From Flaccisagitta enflata (Eukaryota > Chaetognatha > Sagittoidea > Aphragmophora): a DNA stretch of 64,000 nucleotides. A program made the translations under genes and the position numbers. Location of the stretch: NCBI GenBank assembly GCA_965153355.1, contig OZ231127.1:41168001-41232000 (forward strand), written 5' to 3'. Each line of letters opens with the position of its first letter. Within the stretch, counting starts at the first letter, position 1. Positions 35,260-48,744 of this stretch are shown here, in pieces. The notes below the pieces were generated by a model. That model saw only the letters and a list, made by a program, of their open reading frames with translations. It searched no databases and was not told the origin of the DNA.

Positions 35260-36301
35260 AATCTTGTATGGCTCAGACCATTAAGAGAACATAAAGCTCC
35301 ACTGGAGGAATTTTTGTGGGCCTGATCAGACAAGTATTTTGATCAGCCAAAATCGGAACTAAAAAAAAACAGGCAATTAAAACAGTGGCATTAACAATCT
35401 GTGATGGATAGTGATAGTGAAAACAAGTATGGGTACTCTGTTCATTCTTTTTAGCCCTGTCATCACGTCATGATGCCATCTATATAAAGTTTCAGAAGTT
35501 CTGCATCATTGTAAGACCTGTACACAAATTATTGTCAAAGCTTTATAAGCATGAAAACCTAAAAAAGATACTTCCAGTTACCGCAGTGAGAGAAAATTTT
35601 GACTGAAGTTATTGCACACCTACAACCTACCACATTAAAAATTTTATCACACTAGGCAGACTAGAATAGGACGTTTTATTCTTGCCATGCTTGCCATGCT
35701 TTGACAAAAATATGTGTACAGGTGGTATGGCTTTTTGGTAGCAAAACATTTGAGAGTACCGTCCTATCTGGGGCCCATTATGTTATACTTATAGATATCT
35801 TAAGTATCTGGCATTCTGCCACTGGAAAACTCCACTCAAAAAAGTCTAAATCCAATTTTACAACGTCGCAGACAGGTGTCAACGTCACTTGTCATAATTC
35901 ACTTTGTATGGTTCTACCATTTCGGGGCAGCTGCTCTGTCACAGACAATATTCTGTAATAGCTTCCGACTTTTACATGAAGGTTAGGTCATACTCAATTC
36001 TATGAAGCAGCTCTCTTCTCTTCAACGAATCTGATTGTGAATCTGTCCTTTCCAGCCAAACGTGAGAATGTTTCTGCCATGATTTATTGGCTTAGATCAA
36101 ACCATTGACTGAATTCAAGAGAATTGGTCGAACTTCTTTTCAACATAAGGTTTTTTAAATGATACATGGGAAAGCAAACCGCTGACCAACTACTACATAT
36201 TGTGACAACTTCACTACAAAAAGTGTTCAAACCAAGCGTGGGAAAGGCAAGTCTTTTGATTATCGAACAATATTTTTTGGGCTCGTCCGTCAGTCGGAGA
36301 C

Positions 36302-36334
<33 letters not shown>

Positions 36335-36520
36335 ATTACAAATCATAAAGCCATTGTGGTTTTAATGACCTAACGCTTTTTTTTTTTTTTTTTGCTAACT
36401 GAAACAGATAGTCGCAAACAAGAAAACTGACGCAAATTGGAGAAGTTCATAAAGGAGAAAAAAAGAAAAAAACTCAAAGACAAAGCAGTGAAAAAAAGTG
36501 GAGAGAAAGAAAAAGATCAA
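35260..36520. other. No supported gene; homopolymer tracts
   Basis: A plus frame ending at 35958 has ordinary composition but starts only with TTG; it might be an exon. A-run at 36305-36331 and T-run at 36379-36393. 36400-36530 is A-rich and would be the leader of the gene at 36531. Confidence 0.35.
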
Positions 36521-36530
36521 TCAGACCAAA

Positions 36531-37290
36531 ATGGAGAGGAAAACGAAAATTATCTTTTTACTGCTTCTTGGCGCATTGATCTTCCATCAAGGTGATTCTT
36601 GGGGTCTCGTTCACCACCTTGATCCGTGACTTTTTTTTTTTTTTTTTTTTTTAAGTGGGTAATCAGTTAGGGCTAGGGATTAGGGTTAGGGATAGGGTTA
36701 AGGATGGGTGAAGGGACTAGTACTTAGGGCTTAGGGTTAGGGTGAGGGTAAGGGATGGGTTGGTTTTTAGTCGCGTGCACGCGATTATACAACCCGCTCT
36801 GTCCGTCTGTTGGTCTGTCGTTCTGTCTGTCTATTCTCCGTCGCCCAAGATGGATCTCTTTAATTTTAAGTAGCCGTCGGGCGGTCGGTCATGCTTAGCT
36901 TTTTTGCGCCGCCCCTGCCCACCCGCACGCGACTTAGGTAGCTGTGTATCCGGCCTTGTTATATCTTAGGCTCGAGGATGCTTGAATTCTAGCTTAGCCC
37001 CGGCGGGCATTTCGAAAAAATAACCCATACACGGATCAACTTCGTCAAAATGGTAAACGTATGTCCTCATTTATCCTTTTGATGTCACAACCATTTTCCA
37101 TTTTATCACCACCCTTTTGCACAGCGGAAGCAATTCCAGTTGGATCGATCGATCTGGAGGCAACAGGTAAAAACTCTCTTTGATTTGTATTGCAATCACG
37201 AGAAGATAGTTTTGATTCCATTGTCATGGTGTGACGCAAATTGGGTAATATCAGCGCTAAAATCATATGTTTATTCGTCTTACAGAATAA
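36531..37290 (+). CDS. Candidate spliced gene for a 35-residue secreted peptide
   Basis: Three exons proposed. Exon 1: CCAAAATGG start at 36531 (strong Kozak context), MERKTKIIFLLLLGALIF..., a textbook signal peptide (basic n-region, Leu/Ile core), with donor CAAG|GTGATT after 36591 (phase 1). Exon 2: 37125-37166, bounded by CACCCTTTTGCACAG and CAACAG|GTAAAA; 42 nt, phase 1-1, reading (A)EAIPVGSIDLEAT. Exon 3: acceptor TTATTCGTCTTACAG at 37285; the joined codon is GAA followed at once by TAA (37288-37290). AATAAA signals lie at 37286 and 37319. Splicing removes a signal peptide and leaves about 15 acidic, Cys-free residues, neuropeptide-sized but without dibasic sites. Intron 1 hosts a palindrome element. 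Another downstream exon 3 is possible. Confidence 0.4.
36663..36760. repeat. Degenerate telomeric (TTAGGG)n
   Basis: TTAGGG, TTAGGGATAGGG and TTAGGGCTTAGGGTTAGGG words over about 95 bp, more decayed than at 15.8 kb and in the opposite orientation. Confidence 0.8.
36769..36960 (+). mobile_element. Palindrome element, complete, inside intron 1 of the peptide gene
   Basis: AGTCGCGTGCACGCGATT (one change from a perfect 18-bp palindrome), (GTCT/GTCC)n, CCCGCACGCGACT, GTAGCTGTGTATCCGGCC, TTGTT. Confidence 0.85.
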
Positions 37291-37415
37291 ATTTCAACCC
37301 CGGTACCAAGAACTACGCAATAAAAAGATAACAGACACTGTAATGTCTAATGAGTTCTAAAACTGTGTGATTATGCCCCAGGATCCGTCAAGATCATTGA
37401 GTTGTCTTTATTTTT

Positions 37416-37770
37416 AGTCGCGTGCACGCGACTCTACAACCCGGTTTGTCCGTCGGTTGGTCGGTCGGTCGGTCGGTCACACTACTTTTTTTATCACTTT
37501 TACTTTTAGTCACTTTTCATTTTTAGTCATTTCAAGTAATTTCAAGACATTCTAAGGAATTCTAATTTCTAAGTCATTCTGAGTCATTTTAAGTCATTTT
37601 TTGTCATTCTAAGTCATTTTTGGTCATTAGGTCATTTTGTCATTTTAAGTCCTTTTTGGTCATTTTAAGTCATCTTAAGTCATTCTCAGGCATTCTAAGT
37701 CATTCTAAGTTATTCTAAGTCATTTCAAGTCTGCAAGTCTTGCACGCGACTTATAGGTGTTGGCCTTGTT
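37416..37770 (+). mobile_element. Palindrome element with decamer-repeat interior
   Basis: AGTCGCGTGCACGCGACT is a perfect 18-bp palindrome, then (GGTC)n. From 37495 to 37735 it has about 22 degenerate 10-bp units (AAGTCATTTT type), then CTTGCACGCGACT, TATAGGTGTTGGCCTTGTT. It sits where copy A has an ordinary element (3765-3996), yet the interiors are unrelated. Confidence 0.8.
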
Positions 37771-37885
37771 TTTTAACATGGTGAAGGCACAACGTGGCCG
37801 AACGTGCCAGTGAGCTGATGAGCGGTGAAAAAAAAAAACACTTAGAAATGTGGTATCAGTGAATAAAACTGCCTTTAGTCGACGG

Positions 37886-38200
37886 ATGTTGCTATCGCTG
37901 TCTTATCTCCATTCCCATTTATGGAAATCCGCTTTTTTAGCAATTGGATCCCTTATTATTATCAATATTACAATAGTTTTTTACTTTTTCTTGTTTCTCC
38001 AAGAGAGATGTGTTTATACCGCAATCATATTGAGAATGGATTTATACTTGTTCAATGCCGGAAGTGAAACGTTTTTGAAAGTGGAGTTAGTGTACAACGC
38101 ATCAAGTAAACATTTGTCAGTGGGTCAGAACCAATGGGTGTATGATTTTGTAATTTGTTACAGCGTAGCTATAGGGTTGATCAACATAACACCTGTTTAA
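37886..38200 (+). CDS. Possible type II membrane protein fragment, truncated by a MITE
   Basis: From ATG 37886: a short cytoplasmic head (MLLSLSYLHSHLWK), one membrane segment (SAFLAIGSLIIINITIVF...), then about 55 residues of ordinary composition (LFNAGSETFLKVELVYNASS, LSVGQNQWVYDFV) with an NAS glycosylation sequon. The frame runs into the insertion at 38191 and stops at 38200. Copy A has lost the ATG and frame. The head-plus-single-helix layout resembles Golgi type II enzymes, but no catalytic domain follows. Probably a pseudogene exon. Confidence 0.3.
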   Translation: MLLSLSYLHSHLWKSAFLAIGSLIIINITIVFYFFLFLQERCVYTAIILRMDLYLFNAGSETFLKVELVYNASSKHLSVGQNQWVYDFVICYSVAIGLINITPV

Positions 38201-38687
38201 CAATTATCGTCCCAACTTTCAACAAGCCAAACCCATAGAAGATATTGAGTGCATCAAAAATGAGATGCGTCATCACATTATCATGAATTTTTACCAGAAA
38301 AACTCGGATAAAAGCAAGCCATATTTTTGCACAATTGAATGCCGGTAGCAAGCAAATTTTCTTGCTTCATTGCTTGAGTTGAGGGTGGACAGTCCTTCTC
38401 TGCAGCAGAAAGGTGACGGAATGCCGAAAGAAACTGTCAAAACCTCAAGAAAAAAGTGTTGTCAAGATGATGAAAAACAGAAATTTCACAGTCACTAAGT
38501 CGTTTTTAGTGTATTCATTTTAATCGTATTTGTTGTTAATGTACTTATTCCGAGTTTTTTTTTTTCTTGAAAATAAGTTAAAATTATGTATTCACCTTTT
38601 TACAAGTCAATGAAATAAGATTTACACTGAAAAAAGTGTGTTTATTTGTGGACACTTAGCAGTTGGGACGATAATTGTTAAACAGGT
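38191..38687. mobile_element. 497-bp MITE with perfect 27-bp inverted repeats, copy B only
   Basis: ACCTGTTTAACAATTATCG... at 38191-38217 is the exact complement of 38661-38687. The interior is non-coding and A-rich to the right. TA dinucleotides lie close outside both ends (38187-38188 and 38690-38691), so a TA target is possible; copy A shows the region without it. Perfect ends suggest recent movement. Confidence 0.85.
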
Positions 38688-38689
38688 AC

Positions 38690-39123
38690 TAGATCCAGAG
38701 ATTATCTAGAGATACACGATGCAGATATCTGCAGATCACAATTTTAGTGGGTATCTTAAGCAAAATTCAAATCCATACAGATCTTCACTCCCGGTGACAA
38801 TCAGTGGAATGGCTTACAGACGAAGGACATTTTGATTTTATCTGAAATGAGGCGTAGTACACATTTTGTAAAGATTCTAAAGAAAAGAAAATCTTAGACG
38901 ATATGGATTATATGGATTATATCGATTGTATCGACGTTATCGATTATAATATAATTATATTATCTATATCGTCGTATAAAATAAAGGAGATAATGTGTCA
39001 TTTGGGTGCTTGGTGACACCTTCCTTACGATTTCATTTTATCTATCTATTAGCAAGATGGATCGTAATATTGAGAATCAAATACGATGCTCGATGGAGCT
39101 AACCATGATGTACCCATGCCATT
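38690..39123. other. Duplication sequence, no gene seen
   Basis: Matches 4390-4780. Includes an irregular ATCGATTATATCGATTATATC tract in both copies. Confidence 0.5.
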
Positions 39124-39323
39124 GGGGTACTTGTTTGTCGACTCTATAAGAGGCTGTGTTGGAAGGAAGGAAGGAAGATCTGTAATGCAATATTTTTGAT
39201 GGTGCGAAATCGGCTGAATTACTGGGGTACTTGTTTGTCGACTCTATAAGAGGCTGTGTTGGAAGGAAGGAAGGAAGATCTGTAATGCAATATTTTTGAT
39301 GGTGCGAAATCGGCTGAATTACT
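39124..39323. repeat. Perfect 100-bp tandem duplication
   Basis: 39124-39223 and 39224-39323 are identical. Copy A has one unit (4784-4890). Contains a (GGAA)n tract. A very recent event by identity. Confidence 0.95.
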
Positions 39324-39327
39324 GATT

Positions 39328-39458
39328 TCTGAGCATTACGGCTCCTGCCCGGTAATCTTAAAACCCCCATCCAGCCACATACTGCCCCTGCCTACTCGTA
39401 ATACTGCCCCTGCCCACCCGCCAGCGACTACTAATTGGCCGTGTATCCGGCCTTGTTT
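39328..39458 (+). mobile_element. Palindrome element, 3' fragment (copy B)
   Basis: Partner of 4890-5020. Confidence 0.7.
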
Positions 39459-40494
<1,036 letters not shown>

Positions 40495-40682
40495 CCCTCT
40501 TTTTCCTCGTCAGTTGAATTTCCGGTGAAATCAAATGCGTACTGAAAGTTGGAAAGAACTAAAAGAGTCAGCAATATCAAGATCATGAGACTTAGGGGAT
40601 GTTTCTAGTGAAAGCGTGAAACGCGTTCTGATCGCGTTTTAAGACAAACGCGTTTTAAGGAGTGAGACCATTGAAAAAAAGT

Positions 40683-40760
40683 CTCACACCCATCAAGGAT
40701 CGAACCCCCAAACCATAGCAGGGGAGTTGGATGACTTATCAGTGCGCCACGAAGCACAAC
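40683..40760 (-). ncRNA. tRNA-like segment inside the Harbinger-like element
   Basis: Minus strand: CGTGGCGCACTGATAAG as box A and GGGGGTTCGATCC as a consensus box B. Stems are not fully pairable; probably a pseudo-tRNA. Confidence 0.5.
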
Positions 40761-40899
40761 ACTATCCTGGGTGATGGGATTAGGCTAATTTCAAATGATT
40801 GGCAAATTATTTCCCAAACATAGTTCAAGACCTGTACAAGAGTACCTTTTCCCAAAGCTCGCCATATATAAAAGGGCATTCACAACAAACTGGTCTATC

Positions 40900-40980
40900 C
40901 CCACGGTGGCGTACAGGTAGCGAGCGCAACTGTGATTCTGAAGGCGTGAGATCGAACCCTGCTATCCTCGGGAATTTTTT
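40900..40980 (+). ncRNA. Second tRNA-like segment inside the Harbinger-like element
   Basis: GGTGGCGTACAGGTAGCGAG as box A and GAGATCGAACCC as a near-consensus box B. Mirror image of the previous one. Confidence 0.5.
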
Positions 40981-41309
40981 TCAATGACCCTAATGCCTAA
41001 AACGCGTTAATCTTGGAATACGAGCAAAACGCGTTTCAGGCTTTCACTAGAAACATCCCCTAAATGGGCTGACTGAAGAGTCGAGCCGTGGATGGGGAAA
41101 GGGCGAAGAGTATTTGATGAGAGTATGGAGACTGAAGATTGATAGGATGGGAAAGGAAAGAAATGGTTCATGGGAATGGCAAGAAATACTTCATGGGAAA
41201 GCGAAAGAAAGAGTGCTGATTTAGGAGGTGAGGTGTTCTTTTAGCCTTATCTCAATTTTTTGGACCCGCCAACACGCCTCTCCGGATATCAGGCCTGTAA
41301 ATAATTGAG

Positions 41310-41465
41310 TTCCCCCCCCCTGTACAGTGTACACAGTTATATTGATTTCCGGGGAAGAAAATCATAGATTTTAAAACGTGATGCGTCGCCTCGCGGGGAA
41401 GAAAATCAAAGGCAGGGGGGGGGGAATCAAAAGCGATTCAATTATATATACCCCTGCTGGATGTA
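41310..41465. repeat. Dispersed GC/poly-G repeat, copy 3 of 3
   Basis: Duplicate of 7320-7480. Confidence 0.7.
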
Positions 41466-41829
41466 AAAATGTGAGCTGAGTGAATGGGGAACCGAACAGA
41501 GAAAGTGAACAGTAAGGAATGGTGAAAAGTGGTTAATAGAAATGAGATAAGAAATCAATTCGATGGAATGTCTGTGAGAAGGTATTGTCAAATGAGAAAG
41601 AAATGAAATAGTATGTGGGGTTTGGGAAAGAATGTTTGAAAGTAAAAAGCGAGCATTAGAGCAACTATGGATTTTTAAGCCACTACCTTCCTCCCTTTTT
41701 TACCCCCCCCCCCCAAAAAAAAAGAGAGGAATCTGCGAAATTGTAAAAAGAGAAAAAAACCATTAAAATGAATCTGCGCCGTCGCAGAAAGAAAATATTA
41801 ACGGCGCTTTTCATGAGGAAACGACACGC
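41466..41829. other. Duplication sequence, no gene seen
   Basis: Matches 7481-7850. Confidence 0.5.
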
Positions 41830-42460
41830 GCTTTTTTTCCCCACAAATGCGTGCGCATGAGTGCACCTGATTACGTGCTTTTTCCCCCCATTTGCGTGCG
41901 CATGTGTGCATTAGATTACGCGCTTATTTTCCCTACAAATGCGTGTGCATGTGTGCATCTGATTACGCACTTATTTTCCGCGCTTATTTTCCCCACAAAT
42001 GTGTGAGCATATGATGACCTGATTACGCACTTAGTTTCCCCGCAAATGCGTGCGCATTTGTGCACCTGATTACGCACTTATTTTCCCCACAAATGTGTGA
42101 GCATATGTGGAGTCCACATTGTGGACCTCATTACGCACTTAGTTTCCCCACAAATGCGTGCGCATGTGTGCACCTGATTGCGCGCTAATTTTCCACACAA
42201 ATTCGTGCGCTTGCGTGCACCTGATTACGCGCTTATTTTCCCACGAATGTGTGCGCATGTGTGCACCTGATTACGCACTTATTTTCCCCACAAATGCTTG
42301 CGCATGTGTGCACCTGATTACGCGCTAATTTTCCACACCAATTCGTGCGCTTGTGTGCACCTGATTACACACTTATTTACCCCGCAAATGTGTGCGCTTG
42401 CGTGCACCTGATTACACACTTATCTTCCACACAAATGCGTGCGCATGTGTGCACTTGATA
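41830..42460. repeat. 47-bp minisatellite, about 13 units (copy B)
   Basis: Same unit as 7850-8430. Several units are rearranged, including a variant GTGAGCATATGATGACCTG not in copy A. Confidence 0.9.
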
Positions 42461-43007
42461 ACGCGATCAAAACGTTCGACCCGCGGGCGAATCCCTGAGC
42501 TCGATCGCTCGGGCGTCAGTGAATGGCAGTTTGCTCTTGCAAGTTAATTTAGTATACTATATCATGATACATACACTGATATACATAACTTACATATACA
42601 GCCATCAAAATGCACTAATGATTTAGCAGGATGTAAAAACTGTCAAAAAAGACTATATGAAAAATTTTTATCACTGAAAATAGACTAACCAACTAAATCG
42701 GTGTCCTTCGACCAATAAGCCGACCAACGCACCGACCGCGCCGTATTACTCACGGATGGACCGCTTCCAAACAAATCAAATAAGAAAATAGAATCAAAGT
42801 CGATTGAACTTACGTCAAGAAAATCGACACAACCATACGAAGAATCCCGTTTGGGCCGTCACATTTGCCTCGAGCAAATAAATCGTGTCTCTCACATTTC
42901 TCCAGTTACAAATCCTCTTCATTCAACAATCCTAGCTCAGTCATGACTCACGAGTCGCTTTCAATGGATTGCGTTCACAACTTTTTTCGGTCCGTCCATC
43001 GGATTTT

Positions 43008-44160
<1,153 letters not shown>

Positions 44161-44837
44161 CAGAAAGGCAAATGTGAAGGAAAAGAATATATTGACAATG
44201 ACGAATAAGGCGAGTAGCTAAGACTAGTAGTAAGACTAAGAGAGTGGTATTTTTCAACCCTGAATTGGAAAACCATTGGTTAAAGTCTTGAGAAAATCAA
44301 CAAGAGGGAACATTCATTAGGGCATGGATGAATAGGAAAATTGAAGATTCAACGAGAAAAAAAAATTAAGTTGTAGAATTGGGTAGAAAGAGGGCGACAA
44401 TCAAAGAGAGAGAAAGAATGGAAGACGGAACCAAGATAAGAGTGAGGTGGTTCATGGCATGGAATAGTGAAAAGGAAGTACACGGAGAGATGAGGGCTGA
44501 GGATGTAGTAATGAAGATCGGAGTTATAGGGAGATGAAGGAAGAGAGGGTCGAAATTGGTAAATTCGTATATTCACAGCGTTGAGTCGAAAAAAAAAAGA
44601 AGTTTGGCCAGTAAGAGGGTTGGAGGACAAAATGCAAAAGTAAAACGAGGGATAGAGGTGGAATGAGGAGTTCTAAGCTAGTTGGGGGAGGATGAAGTAA
44701 ATTAAAATGGAGAATGAAATGAAGCGTGAGGAAATGAGGGAAATGACGAGGAAGAAAATATAGGAGGGAGGAAGATTAACCAGATGATAATAAAGAAAAA
44801 AAAGAAGCGTCTGAATTGGAGATATAATGGGAGCATG

Positions 44838-44944
<107 letters not shown>

Positions 44945-45017
44945 TAGACACTTTAAAAAGCCAGCACCGACAGCTTGGAGTTAGTAAAACACTGATACAA
45001 ACAAACAAACACACATA

Positions 45018-45645
45018 ACAGGGTGTGCAAAAAATCTCGTACTAGCCATCAAATCTATAGAAAAGACACCTAGGTTTGGAGAAATTCTTTACAGTTAATG
45101 TTCAAAATTAAAAACTAGGTTATTTTTCATACATAAGATAAGATAAGATAAGATAAGACAAGATAAGATAAGATAAGATAAGATAAGATAAATGATACAT
45201 GGTAGACAGCAGAATATGTTTTTAGACCAACAGGGACATTAGTAGAAAGTCAAAGAAAATTTTTTTTTTGGTGAATAAACATTCATCTCTTATCTAAGTT
45301 TGATTGTTGTATCACTTTTGTTGACTGAAACCCCTCCTAGACGACCTAACTAACTCCCCTTGAAACATTTATTCTCAAACAATCCATCTAGGGGCTAATA
45401 AAGTTGCCAAAACCTTCATTTTTCAATAAACAAAGCTCTGCAAATGAAATCATGTCAAAATCTGATTTCCTGTTTTTTCTTAAGTACATATCATGGCCAT
45501 GTATGGAAATTATATCAGCTGTCCTTTGTTTCTACTTTTAGTATAACTAACTAAGATACTCTGGTTCAAATTTTAACTCATAGCTCTCATAATAAGTATG
45601 GTTTTCAAGCCATAGAGCAAGTACGAAATTTTTTGCTCACCCTGT
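45018..45645. mobile_element. Mariner-like MITE (copy B)
   Basis: TA at 45016-45017 and 45646-45647. Differs from 10501-11129 at only a few positions by eye. Confidence 0.8.
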
Positions 45646-46232
45646 TAAACAAATAAACAGACAGCCACACACCCTGAAATACTCATTTCATATGCACGCC
45701 ATATAATTCAATATCAGTCACCTAGGCTTGAATGTATGAAATTGGAAAACAAAAATATGGCCAAGAAGGTGGCCTTTGGGGTTTGATGGAAAGATGCCGA
45801 GTTGATCCTAAGCGGGCATGACAGAAAGGCACAAAGCAGCAAAACGGCCATGGCTGAAGAGGGAAGGATATGAGCTGTTTGAATAAATGGAAACAAGAAC
45901 ATTGGAAAAACCGTTAGCTTGGGCCACTGGGCTCAATCTCAGTAAACAAACTCCAACAAAGAAAAAAAAGAGGGAAAATATGGAGGGGGAACATAAAAAG
46001 GATGATTGACAGAATACCGGGTAGAATAAAAACAAACAAAGACGCGAGCTGAGGGAAAAAAGTTGTTGTTGGCAAATACCTATATACTAGAATGGAGACT
46101 TAAAGCGCCATATGGGCAGACAGGGCGGTGGAATATACCGCATGCGGAGGGGCAGGGGCAGTGATGCGGACAAATGACGCATGAACCACGAAACAGACAC
46201 TATTATTTAGAATAGGTGCTGCAAAAAAGATA

Positions 46233-47184
46233 ACCATGGCGTCAATAAAAATGGCCGCCATGTTCAATTTGCTGCTGTGAGTCCAATTTTTTGACTAGAT
46301 TGATAATTTTTTAGAGGGTGATTTTATTTTAAACTTTTGACTTAGCAAAAAAATCAGAATTCAAAAAAGTTAATTTTTGTGTCTTCAGCATTAATTTTTG
46401 TGAACAGTATTCTAAAACAAATTGATCAATAACTTTTTACAATGATTCTTTTTAGAACTTTAAAAAATGACTCTTTTTTCATCATTGCATTTGAATTTTT
46501 CAAAGATGAAGAAAGTATAAATGATATTTGACCCAGCAAAAAAATCAGAACTAAAAAAAGTTAATTTTTGTGGCCACAGTAATGATTTTGAAATAAGGGA
46601 GTAAAATCAGTTTTTGATAAAAAAAAGTTACAAACTTCAATTTTTTGCAGTGAGCTCATTTTTTCAGCTAGTCTCACAATTTTTTAGGTGAAAATAGTTC
46701 ATCAAATTTCCGACTGAACAAAAAAATCAGAACTCAAAAATGTTGATTTTTGCACTACTTTTTGTTGATTTTACTAAAAATGTGCAAAATTATCTCTTAA
46801 ACACCTGTCGTCCCACCTCTTTAATGAAATAATTTTTTGAAACAGGGGCAATTTTTTTCAAGTGTGTGATAGTTTTACAATTTATTGACCTGCTGCAAAA
46901 ATCAGAACTTGAAAAAGTGTATTTTTGTGCTTGTGGCATGAGTTTTTGTAAAATATTACAAAAACCAAAAAATGCAAAAAAAAAATGTTTCGGCAGTTCA
47001 TATTTGGATGCCTTTCACAAAAATTGATGCCATGGGTACATTTGTTGACTTTTTTCAGTTCTGATTTTTTCTCTGAGCCAGAAATTTGAAGTTCTATTAC
47101 CACCTATAAAATTTTGAAGCTAGTCAAAAAATTGAACTCAGGGTAGGGGTTTGAATAGGCGGCCATTTTTATTGACGCCATGGT
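46233..47184. mobile_element. Tc1-like MITE, intact (copy B)
   Basis: TA|ACCATGGCGTCAATAAAAATGG ... complement ending CGCCATGGT|TA (TA at 46231-46232 and 47185-47186). Inverted repeats extend about 90 bp (TTGACTAG... / ...CTAGTCAA). The interior repeats AAAAAATCAGAAC words. No transposase. Confidence 0.85.
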
Positions 47185-47186
47185 TA

Positions 47187-47836
47187 AAAAGGACTGAAAA
47201 GGTTGTGCATTTAATGTCATAGACACCAGACGTTTCGACAAATATTGAATTGTCATCAATCAGTGGTGAAGTGGGAAAGGAAGAAGAGAGAGAGGGTTTT
47301 TAAAGGGGAAGGACAATGGGACAATCGAGGTAGAGGGAAAGACAATTGGGAATTGAGATGAGAAAGCATATGGTTCAGATATGCCCAAATATGGTCATGA
47401 TCAAACCAAAAGAGGGAGAGATCTGACTGAAAAGGTTGTTTTGACGCCTTTTATCAGCTGCAATGAAGATTTGAAAGGATCTCACTTCTAAGAGTCCTTA
47501 CAAGACTGTAAACAAGCCACTGCGAGATGAACTCAAGGTAACCGCTACATAAGTTGTGCGTTGGGATATTCCCTGGGAAAACAGCTTGTTTTTTGAGGTG
47601 ACAGGAATTGATGATGTTGAGGGGTTATCTGAGCTGATAGGTTTTTTATCTTTTCATTGTTTAGGCGTTGGATTTTGGAGAACTCTGCAGGAGTCAAAAC
47701 AGTCCAGATGCGGATTAGAGCAATGTTTCTGTGTCTTTTGAATTTCTTGGTTTGGTGACCGAGACGGTTCAAAAGAAGAAAATGATGTTGTTTTGTTTGC
47801 CTTCAATCTGCACTCTCACTGCATTCATAATTATTT
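47187..47836. other. Duplication sequence with overlapping short frames; no gene supported
   Basis: Matches 12540-13114; see the note there. Confidence 0.3.
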
Positions 47837-47972
<136 letters not shown>

Positions 47973-48362
47973 CATCTTAATCAACTTTTTTTTAAAAGAA
48001 GTACAGTCATTCTTCTTTCAGGTTCCTTAATTTATTTTTCTTTCTAAAAAATTTTGGCCTTTTTCATACAGCCAACGAAGGGTAAGGATTCGCTAAATAG
48101 AGGGATGACATTGTAGCAAATACGGACGGGAGATTTGTAAACAAATGAGTTGATCTGTAAGCGATAACAAATATCAATTGAAACGCAAAGTGTCGTTTTC
48201 TGAGAAAAAAAAATGGAAAAGGAAAAAAAAACGGAGTGTGATTGATTGGGAAGCTGTGAAGATTGGATTGGACGGATAACCGTTTAGACTATCAACCGCT
48301 TCAGGCTCAGAGGGTGAAAAAAAAAAAGAAAGCGACCATGAAGAGAGAGAAAGAAGTCCTAA

Positions 48363-48653
48363 ATGTTAAGTGATGAGGAGAAAAAGTACGATTTGTTGCC
48401 AAGTGGCCATGTTGAGATGTTGACTGACCAGGACTTGGATGGAGCAAAAAGTGAGAAGAAAAGGATAAAGAAAGAAAAGAAGTGTCAGAAGCAGAACAAC
48501 GAATGGATACACACCATAGAGGAAAAGCACAAAAGGAAAAAGCCAAAGAAAAAGGAAATAATGGACAAGAGAAACATAGACAGAGACAGAGACAGAGCGA
48601 CACCCGTTCTCCCGTATTTATCAGAAGGCAGAAGCATAAATAAGTATATTTAA
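48363..48653 (+). CDS. Possible Lys/Glu-rich small protein cut by the duplication breakpoint
   Basis: ATG-to-stop frame of 96 codons: MLSDEEKKYDLLPSGHVEML, a basic middle (KSEKKRIKKEKKCQKQNN), WIHTIEEKHKRKKPKKK and an RDRDRA tail. Copy A keeps the first eight codons, then diverges into a stop at 13971. The ATG context is weak (T at -3). No domain recognised. Purine-rich DNA could open such a frame by chance. Confidence 0.25.
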   Translation: MLSDEEKKYDLLPSGHVEMLTDQDLDGAKSEKKRIKKEKKCQKQNNEWIHTIEEKHKRKKPKKKEIMDKRNIDRDRDRATPVLPYLSEGRSINKYI

Positions 48654-48744
48654 CAATTCTGAGCTTATTTAAGAAAAGGAGAGTCCATATAAAGGAGACA
48701 ATATCCTGCCAAATACAAGGTTATGAATTATGAGGGACCTTGAG

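Larger units (their letters stand above)
40595..41060. mobile_element. PIF/Harbinger-like MITE carrying two opposed tRNA-like sequences
   Basis: Ends GGGGATGTTTCTAGTGAAAG and its complement. Flanks TTA (left) and TAA (right) fit the TWA target of PIF/Harbinger; copy A shows the single TTA at the empty site (about 7071). Inside the ends are AAACGCGTT words in both orientations. Then come a minus-strand and a plus-strand tRNA-like segment facing each other. No transposase. Confidence 0.8.
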
